Part shown: one piece after another, positions 58,760 to 64,000 of the stretch | Position numbering within the stretch: the stretch's first letter is position 1 | Layout: the number at the start of each line of letters is the position of its first letter | Assembly: GCA_019614645.1 (NCBI GenBank) | Contig: JABWDB010000012.1 | Coordinates: forward strand, 7,688,001 to 7,752,000 | DNA length: 64,000 bases | Source of the DNA: Stratiolaelaps scimitus | Lineage: Eukaryota > Arthropoda > Arachnida > Mesostigmata > Laelapidae | Direction: 5' to 3' | Made by a program: the position numbers and the translations under genes | Notes under the pieces: model-generated | Database searches by the model: none | What the model was told of the DNA's origin: nothing | Seen by the model: the letters and a program-made list of their open reading frames with translations, nothing else

Positions 58760-59649
58760 CGACACGAAGGACCACTCGTTGTAGTGGTCCTTCGTGTCGT
58801 GCACAGACCTAATGAGGGACGACACTGCGATGCATTGGGTTTTAACACCCGAAGGCGAAGTGAAATGCAAACGTATTAAAAAGCTAATCCAAATCAAATA
58901 AATATTTTAGGGGGAGGTGATATTTAAATTAGTAGTTTCGGTGCTGATGCCACGCTATCAGCAGGACACCCTTGTTCGACGAAACCCTTTTTAACAGGGT
59001 TTCAAGCTGTCTCTGCTGTTGTAGGTCGGGTCGTATCTACTATGGATTACCCTACTAGTGAGATTCATTCTCTGGTTGATCGAACGCCGAAGTTCGCGGA
59101 GAAATCTCATCGAGATGTCCGCGAAAAAAAAATTTTTTTACGAAAAAACCGATGCTGGTAAGAGCACGCTCGGCGGTCAGCTGCTCTTCCTTACAGGATT
59201 GGCCGTTTTTTTTTCGACCTCATCGAGGTAACGCTAGTCCAACAACCTTGCTCCTCAGTCCCGTCAAGGGCATGAGAATCTAATGAGAGATTGTCTTTTC
59301 TCGTTTCTTTGTTCAAGCAGCAATGTCAAAGGATCTTCGGCCCGATTTGAAGGTAGTCGATTTAACCAAGGACACTGCGAGCGTGCAGGTGAAAATCGGC
59401 GATTATCTGTGTGCACAGAAATACCCGGACATCACAACGCGAGCCATTCACACCTTAATCCGTTATGCTACCGACTATGGTCGGTCTGGCATAGTCGTGG
59501 TCGATCACAGTTATGTGTTCACCGAGTACTTCACCATCAAGTACTTCAGACGCCACGGCAGTGTTACAGTGAAGGGGAACGTTACCTGTATATCGAAGGG
59601 CAAGAAGCTCCTCGCCGGATATTTCGGATTCATCAGCACAGCACTCTGA
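42427..59649 (+). CDS. Gene 3: secreted multidomain FN3-like protein, 27 exons, 1668 aa
   Basis: Exons: 42427-42514, 43423-43512, 44194-44472, 44694-44966, 45760-45932, 46156-46306, 46884-47056, 47466-47613, 47739-48068, 48589-48779, 49010-49139, 49515-49711, 50377-50503, 50721-50993, 51219-51424, 51888-52041, 53356-53379, 53497-53790, 54097-54287, 55364-55511, 56122-56282, 56830-56962, 57058-57363, 57600-57707, 58002-58195, 58367-58502, 59321-59649. The sum is 5007 nt, open to the final TGA. The domain order is that of gene 2. It is the most diverged copy, with whole-codon indels in about half the exons, all frame-preserving, which argues for a functional product. Introns carry more TA arrays and hairpins than in the other copies. 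An extra partial copy of exon 14 sits between exons 15 and 16 and contains a stop, so it must be skipped. The function is unknown. Confidence 0.73.
42640..43370 (-). mobile_element. R1-like retrotransposon relic, antisense in intron 1 of gene 3
   Basis: The minus strand at 43260-43100 encodes CPQCSNCLSYNHLARQCRGQ, with spacing like a CCHC knuckle, then PGNNPSEM. At about 42830-42780 it reads IWTKTLIPDLGPWYG-like ORF2 end. It is the counterpart of 2790-3920, and copy-specific hairpins have formed within it (42720-42800 and 43273-43326). Confidence 0.65.
43712..43757. repeat. Perfect 21-bp palindrome in intron 2 of gene 3
   Basis: Arms 43712-43732 and 43737-43757 are exact reverse complements with loop TACT. 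Genes 1 and 2 have only the right arm in single copy (about 4320-4340 and 24429-24449). The left arm is a new inverted copy of existing sequence, including the complement of the adjoining AGTA. Confidence 0.92.
47253..47429. repeat. 65-bp inverted repeat in intron 7 of gene 3
   Basis: Arms 47253-47317 and 47365-47429 are reverse complements with about five mismatches; a smaller hairpin (CGCCACGTATCACGTGGCG) lies in the loop. Genes 1 and 2 have only the short ACGTCACGTATTACGTGACG hairpin and one arm here. In RNA it would fold into a long stem just upstream of the exon-8 acceptor at 47465. Confidence 0.9.
48199..48400. repeat. Duplicated segment with (TA) arrays in intron 9 of gene 3
   Basis: AAAAAATATATTATTACCAG then TTAGTCCTGCTGTTTTTG occurs twice (from about 48213 and 48294), each followed by a (TA) array of about 40 bases. 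The duplication is absent from genes 1 and 2. It inflates spurious Tyr-Ile frames. Confidence 0.9.
49140..49385. repeat. (TA) arrays and shuffled intron pieces after exon 11 of gene 3
   Basis: The 5' splice site of exon 11 is the first GT of a (TA) array (GTATATATA). Within the arrays lies a 36-base piece, CAATTTCGTTTTTCCGTTTA..., identical to one in intron 9 (about 48115-48150). TA runs seem to have served as junctions for copying intron sequence from one place to another. Confidence 0.8.
49925..50090 (+). mobile_element. Most complete tRNA-like SINE, intron 12 of gene 3
   Basis: A tRNA-like head has an A-box-like GGTGGCGTGATGC (about 49937), an anticodon-stem-like stretch, and a perfect B box GGTTCGAACCC (49991-50001). 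Next comes CCACCGTTGCACATTTGC, AAGGGGTCCGTCTAACGAAGCATTGCTAGAAGTAGTACCG-type body, and a T-rich end. It is absent from genes 1 and 2 at this place, so it is a younger insertion. No functional tRNA gene: the cloverleaf is imperfect. Confidence 0.65.
51717..51870 (+). pseudogene. Partial copy of exon 14 between exons 15 and 16 of gene 3
   Basis: The acceptor region (CGTATTTATGTACCACACA...TTTTCTGCAG) and about the first 90 bases of exon 14 are repeated (exon part 51778-51867). The frame reads QSDSQLSVIVLANCFQDTVD and then meets TAG. It resembles gene 1 and 2 exon 14 (SDSQLS) as much as the local one. It is a broken duplicate; the intact exon 14 is 50721-50993. Confidence 0.75.
56327..56460 (+). 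mobile_element. Truncated SINE in intron 21 of gene 3
   Basis: It begins inside the SINE body (GTCTTATGAAGCAATGCCGAAAGTAG) and continues as in gene 1 (GTGGACGTTGGCTATGAAG, then ATGTTACTCACTATCC). The tRNA-like head is deleted. It is the counterpart of the element at 14755-14935. Confidence 0.65.
57708..57919. repeat. Seven tandem copies of a 5' splice site after exon 24 of gene 3
   Basis: The 27-base unit GTAAGTAATGCTTCTCAAATATATATG starts at 57708, 57735, 57776, 57812, 57839, 57866 and 57893. The first copy is the real donor. Genes 1 and 2 have one copy (GTAAATAATGCTTCTAAAAT). Use of a later donor would add in-frame TAA at once. The minus-strand RSITYHIYL repeat is only its shadow. Confidence 0.9.
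58759..58800. repeat. Perfect 18-bp palindrome in the last intron of gene 3
   Basis: Arms 58759-58776 and 58783-58800 are exact reverse complements (ACGACACGAAGGACCACT) with a 6-base loop, next to a (TA) array at 58721-58755. It is not present in genes 1 or 2. Confidence 0.92.
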
Positions 59650-60185
59650 GCCGGACTAGTAATGTCTCCGTCGCAAATATTGAGAACGAAAGACAACGTT
59701 ATCCCATGTTCATGGCGAGGTAGTGGACAGTGGTGGACACCAAAAGTCTTCAAGACAACAGACGACATGTCTCTATTCTTCGAAGGCAGTCATACTAATC
59801 GTGAAGATCGAACGAGTAACGACCTCGCTACACAGCCACATATTCATGCACTCGGTGAAATCCATAGGATTCAGTTCGTCTAATTGCTCTATAGCGTCAT
59901 CGCTAAAGAGCGGCTGTCGATAGTATTTTAGTATATTGGTCCCTTGAATGTAGTACGGGACGTTCGTTGATTCATGTCGAAATCTCGACACGAAATCTCC
60001 TCGATTTCGACAACGAATAGTTACGACCTGTCGATCCGAATTCAATCAAATAAACGTTGACACCTACCCTTCGCTAGTACATGGTCCGGCATCCAGGCCT
60101 CTCACTGGGGCCTCCGGTGGTTGGTATGGCAGTCTGCCTCTGGTCGGCACATCCGATGTAAAAATTTCCCATGGAGTTTATTTTC

Positions 60186-60191
60186 AATAAA
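60186..60191 (+). terminator. Poly(A) signal AATAAA of gene 3
   Basis: In the conserved context TTCAATAAACTAGATAACCC about 540 bases after the stop codon, followed by CACCACCAGTGCCTCTTTTT and a T/G-rich stretch. Confidence 0.55.
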
Positions 60192-60254
60192 CTAGATAAC
60201 CCACCACCAGTGCCTCTTTTTGGTGTTTTTATGGAGGTACGAATTAAATGGGTT

Positions 60255-60375
60255 CTGAAGGTTCTGCGGCCGACAGGTGTGTTCCTCAATACTTCCACGG
60301 GTGGCGGCCCGTAGGTTTGATCCCCACCGTGGCAAATTTGCATTCAAAAGGGGGTCGTCTTGCGAAGTAACTGCC
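60255..60375 (+). mobile_element. tRNA-like SINE fragment after gene 3
   Basis: GACAGGTGTGTTCCTCAATACTTCCACGGG is followed by GTAGGTTTGATCCCCACCG (altered B box) and AAAAGGGGGTCGTCTTGCG. It is the counterpart of 1231-1345, 18930-19080 and about 39800-39905. The segment ATTCTTACACTTATTCATATAACCT is then tandemly duplicated (60382-60430). Confidence 0.55.
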
Positions 60376-60704
60376 CGGATAATTCTTACACTTATTCATA
60401 TAACCTTCTTACACTTATTCATATAACCTCACGGTGGCGCGCTGGTGTACGCCAATCCGGAGCAATGAGGTGATTATCTCATCTTATAGTCTGTAATTGT
60501 GTAAAGAACTTCAGCTTCGTCCAAACAAATGCCCCGCCCTTGCCGCGTTCTTCGATATATTTCATTTTAGTGTCTTCGAAATCGTTATTGTTTGTCGTAT
60601 CGTATTTGTAATGACAAATATCAATTGAGTATAAGTACAATGCTAAAGCGCCGTCCATTTTTGGAGCTAGCTGCTTCGGCAGGTGAATGCCAGCTGTGGG
60701 CATT

Positions 60705-61560
60705 ATCTCAGACCGTTAAATACCCAAGCATGGGTAAGTGCACATCAACCATTCTCTGAGGTGTACGAAATAAGACCAGCTCCGTTTTACTAGCATTGAC
60801 CACTAGCCCAAGAACCTTGAATCCATCCAGAGCTCTACGAATCCCAGCGGTGATATTGGCGGGATCAACTCGAAATAGCATTGAAGTGTCGTCTGCATAT
60901 GCAATAGACATCACCTTCACCAATCTTGAGCAAAGCAAAGTTCATATAAACAATGAACATAAAGGGGCCAAGCACCGAGCGTATAACCTGAACCAGTCCA
61001 CGATACTCGGTGCACACCCAATCGAGCACCTGCAGAAAGATCTCAAGTCGCAAGCAATTGAAGGCTGCCGCTACATCCAAGAACACCCCTAAAAAATAAT
61101 TGCTTTTTATCTGTATTCGAAATCTCCTGACAGATGCGCGAAGGCCAATTCAGTCGACCTTGCTTTCCAGAAACCAAACTGACTAGGTAAGAACTTTGCA
61201 TCCTCAAGATCCCTTCCAATCCTCCTTATCACCAGCTTCTCGATAAGGATACATAATCGACACGGGATATCCGCTCGCCCTTTTAGAACAGTATACAGTT
61301 TTCTAGGGAATGAAGCCATACTTAAGCACCCAATCCCCATCCGGCCTTGGTTGCTGAGGACAGGACTAAGTCTGAGCGGGGTATCCTCTATCCGCCGAAT
61401 AGCTGAGCCCGAACATTTTCCTGTATGTCCGGTCCACTCACAGCTCCAATGGTCGCAAAGTGATTGTTAAGCTCATCCGCTACGGCCCGAGGATCTGCAG
61501 CTGTTGACCCGAATCGAGGCAGATCTCAGACACAGGCGAACCCACAGTTCTACGCGAGTA
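60705..61560 (-). mobile_element. Jockey/CR1-like reverse transcriptase, dead fragment
   Basis: From high to low coordinates the minus strand reads ADELNNHFATIGAVSG (about 61490), FEKLVIRR-like IEKLVIRRIGRDLEDAKF with QFGFWKARSTELAFAHL (about 61240-61140), FLDVAAAFNCLRLEI (about 61085), SVLGPFMFIVYMNFAL (about 60970), then AYADDTSMLFRV (about 60905), the catalytic YADD box, and VNASKTELVLFRTP. These are reverse transcriptase blocks in the correct order, but they lie in several frames with a stop and deletions. Inter-unit debris, minus strand. Confidence 0.75.
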
Positions 61561-61769
61561 TCTAAATAACGTAGGTAACGTATCAAGTTACTGCGATCAA
61601 ACCCTACCATCCAACACATCGCGGACCTCGGAGCCTGAGCGAAAAGCGACGGCTGATTGAATGACCAGATGCTGGTTTGGTGGCCATCGTAACGTTGACC
61701 CGTACAGAATACTAGTAATTTCCGACCCGATATTATGTCATGTCATACATCATCCGCCTTGCTGGTCTT

Positions 61770-61905
61770 TGTGTGATCACGAGTACCTACCCTTCGTGGG
61801 AGGGCCATAGGTGCACGGGTTCGATCCTCACCGTTGCACATCTGCATTTAAAAGGGGTCCGTCTTATGAGGCAATGCCGAAAGCAGATTCACTAAGAGTC
61901 TGCCC
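61770..61905 (+). mobile_element. tRNA-like SINE, extra copy between units 3 and 4
   Basis: GTGCACGGGTTCGATCCTCACCGTTGCACATCTGC (B box about 61817-61828) is followed by AAAAGGGGTCCGTCTTATGAGGCAATGCCGAAAGCAG. It has the same left neighbour (GAATGACCAGATGCTGGTTTGG, 61659) as the copy before unit 1 (1841), whereas the copy opening unit 4 is at 63485. Confidence 0.6.
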
Positions 61906-62414
61906 GTAAACTTGACGTCACCTGCCCTTCGGGGAGCCCATTTCCTTCCACCGCTTCGGTTTTGCATAATCCTGGACTTCGAAAAGTAAAGAACCTTCGG
62001 TTTGCGATAATAATACTTCGACCCTCTAATCTATTGTGGTATCATCTAAATCTCCTCAGCTAGGTTATTGTGCGTTTATGTCTAGACTAGCAATTTCCTG
62101 GTGAGACATACTTGTACTGACGCCCCAGTAAATTAGCGGGCCAAAAAATACAAGAGACTGATATTGAGGTTTGGCGATATCGTAACGCTGACTCAGCAGT
62201 TCCTCTCACTGATGAATCGTATTGTCATGACCTTATCCGCCACCTTGCTGGTCTTGCTAGCAACTATGTACTTCTGATCATTGTGTGTCACCTACCCATC
62301 GTCACTTTTTCTCGTCTATGGCTTATGGTTTTTTCAAAATGAAAATTCATATAAAACTGAACACGATAGGCCTCAAACTTGGGGCTACAGTGTCCAGTTT
62401 AGGCAAGGGCGTGT

Positions 62415-62640
62415 CGACTAGACTCTCTGGAAGTAAATGGCAACACAAACCAGGTAACGCAGCGGGCAGGGTTGATGGCAGCCGCGGTGATTGGTGTCAT
62501 GATACCCTTGTACATCCTGAACAGAGTCTCTACGTCGCAGGCCAAAGACGGCCCTGAGAGCATAGTTCTGGATGACTTCTACGTGACGGAGTATTCCTCT
62601 GAACACCCCCGTGCAAATACAGAACCCAAGCATAAAAGAA
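62415..62640 (-). mobile_element. Jockey/CR1-like ORF2 C-terminal fragment
   Basis: The minus strand encodes LRHVEVIQNYALRAVFGLRR and then DSVQDV, the usual Q-N-x-A-L-R-x-x-x-G-L-x-x-R block downstream of reverse transcriptase in this type of element. It matches 20900-21080 in part. It probably belonged with 60705-61560. Confidence 0.6.
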
Positions 62641-62862
62641 GCGGAAATACAGCCTTGTTCCCCCCAAATGAATAATTATCACTAATAACAATTAGTTGAA
62701 CTAACGCTCAATACCACGCTCAATACCCTGTCCGCATTATCGGTCCGCGTTGTTTACCCTTCTTTCGCACGCGTGGGTTTACAGAAAATTTGGCATGAAT
62801 CTCGCGTCGCCAACACGAATCTGGCGTAGAACGTCATAGTACTGGCATAGCGGCATGCAAGT

Positions 62863-62912
62863 TGATATATATATATATATGATATATATATATATATGAT
62901 ATATATATAGGG
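62863..62912. repeat. (TA)n array with GA interruptions
   Basis: Three TA runs separated by TGA lie in the debris between units 3 and 4. Apart from this array and the relics listed, 62640-63480 holds only sequence shared with 41500-42000. Confidence 0.9.
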
Positions 62913-63484
62913 CTATGTAAAGCACCCCTTCAACAAGGACAAGCTGTTCTCAGTTAAATAGATCAACTCATAGTATGGTAAAATGATGTTTCACTTCTGG
63001 CTTCTCTTTGTAGTTTTATGTTTATGTATGTTTATTGTATTGAGGTGAAGGAAACGGCAGTGAAGTACTTCGTGGCAAGGGCGAGCTTCCGTTTTGCTAT
63101 AACCAGGAATAAAACCAAATACCGTGGATTTCTTCGATAATAACGTAGGTAAGCTACTGAGACGAAACCCTTACCATCCAATACTCCGCACGTACTTCAA
63201 AACCTGAGAAACAACCGCAACTCGCTGATGACATTCATCCTTGAGATTTCGAATGGTTGCGACAAATTCGAATTCAATGAAATAAAGGACGGAAAATACA
63301 ATAGCGTTGGCGTATGTTGCACTTCTTTCGGCTGCTTGAACGACCACGTTCATGTGCTGGTTTGGCAGCTATCGTCACGTTGACCTGTACAGAATACTGC
63401 CGACTTCCGAACTGATATTATCATGTCATGCCTCATGCGCCTTGCCGGTCTTGCTGCAACTATGAACTGTTGATCATTCTGTGC

Positions 63485-63620
63485 TACCTACCCTTCGTAG
63501 GTGCACGGGTTCGATCCCCACCGTTGCATATCTGTATTCAAAAGGGGTCCGTCTTATGAGGCAGTGCCGAAAGCAGTTCCGTGGATGCGAAATGTTGGCT
63601 GAGAGTCCACCCGGAAACTT
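63485..63620 (+). mobile_element. tRNA-like SINE at the start of unit 4
   Basis: GTGCACGGGTTCGATCCCCACCGTTGC (B box about 63508-63520) is followed by AAAAGGGGTCCGTCTTATGAGGCAGTGCCGAAAGCAG, the counterpart of 1985-2115 and 22505-22640. Confidence 0.6.
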
Positions 63621-63873
63621 TATCTATCCTTCTCGGAAGCTTCGAGAGTCGATTTTCATTCACCGCTTCGTTTTTGCAATAATTCTGGTATCAGCTTCTT
63701 TAAGCTAAACATTTGCGTATTGTTTTCGGTTTGGGATGAGTTTCGCAAATTGTCCTCCGATACATTCGACTATAGGGTTATACTAGACTTAGTAGAAACG
63801 TATCCATCGATGTTTAAGGTTCAGCGTTCAATTTGGGGAATTCGATTTTATACCACATTCGAATCGATCATAA

Positions 63874-64000
63874 TATAAAAAATCTAACCCAAGTGTTTGC
63901 TCTGTTTCGCAGTACGGCGCCGGAGCTTGCCGCCGTATTGCTTCGGAGCAATAGTAGGATTTACTTGGAAGAGATGACCGCAAGGAATATCGTCATTGCC
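63874..64000 (+). promoter_or_regulatory. Putative promoter and 5' UTR of a fourth gene copy
   Basis: TATAAAAAA at 63874-63882, CGCAGTACGGCGCCGGAGC, and the 5' UTR through CGCAAGGAATATCGTCATTGCC match the start of units 1-3. The window ends about ten bases before the expected ATG. It is closest to unit 3. Confidence 0.6.

Noticed and set aside
1..64000. CRISPR array, bacterial operon or phage
   Set aside because: The repeats are not regularly spaced with unique spacers. Introns, SINEs, non-LTR elements and poly(A) signals point to a eukaryotic nuclear genome.

Overview
This window looks like nuclear DNA of an invertebrate animal. GT-AG introns of about 100-900 bp split the genes into many short exons. 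There are tRNA-like SINEs with pol III B boxes, AT microsatellites, and decayed non-LTR retrotransposons. Some retroelement pieces resemble the R1 clade (ORF2 end with ALYAAPLWE, a gag-like zinc-knuckle region) and others a Jockey/CR1-like reverse transcriptase. R1-type elements are best known from arthropods, so an arthropod is my tentative guess; I could not identify the species.

The window is a tandem array of about 20-kb units. Three complete units each carry one + strand gene of 26-27 coding exons: gene 1 (2495-18177), gene 2 (23043-39119) and gene 3 (42427-59649). The 3' flank of an earlier unit, including a scrap of its exon 25, opens the window, and the promoter and 5' UTR of a fourth unit close it. 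I built the exon chains by hand from splice signals, reading frame and agreement among the three copies. They join in frame with no internal stop to 1593, 1684 and 1668 residues.

Each gene encodes a secreted multidomain protein: a signal-peptide exon, a small Cys exon, then about 15 beta-sandwich domains resembling fibronectin type III. Two domain kinds alternate. 'S' domains are one phase 1-1 exon, usually with two cysteines. 'D' domains are two exons (phase 1-0, then 0-1), the second often carrying the FN3-like motif L-x-PG-x-x-Y-x. The order is S S D D S D D S D micro-exon S D D S linker D S, that is, a repeated S-D-D module. There is no transmembrane segment. I do not recognise the family. 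Its structure and uneven divergence suggest a rapidly evolving secreted family, but the function is unknown.

Layout: 1-2370, 3' flank of unit 0 with retroelement and SINE debris; 2372-18770, unit 1 promoter, gene and poly(A) signal; 18.8-22.9 kb, debris; 22911-39656, unit 2; 39.7-42.3 kb, debris; 42293-60191, unit 3; 60.2-63.9 kb, debris; 63874-64000, promoter of unit 4. Intron 1 of each gene holds the same antisense R1-like relic, so that insertion predates the duplications. The introns contain many perfect or near-perfect inverted repeats, several found in only one copy, which look like in-place inverted duplications. The debris segments contain no gene I can support beyond the relics listed.
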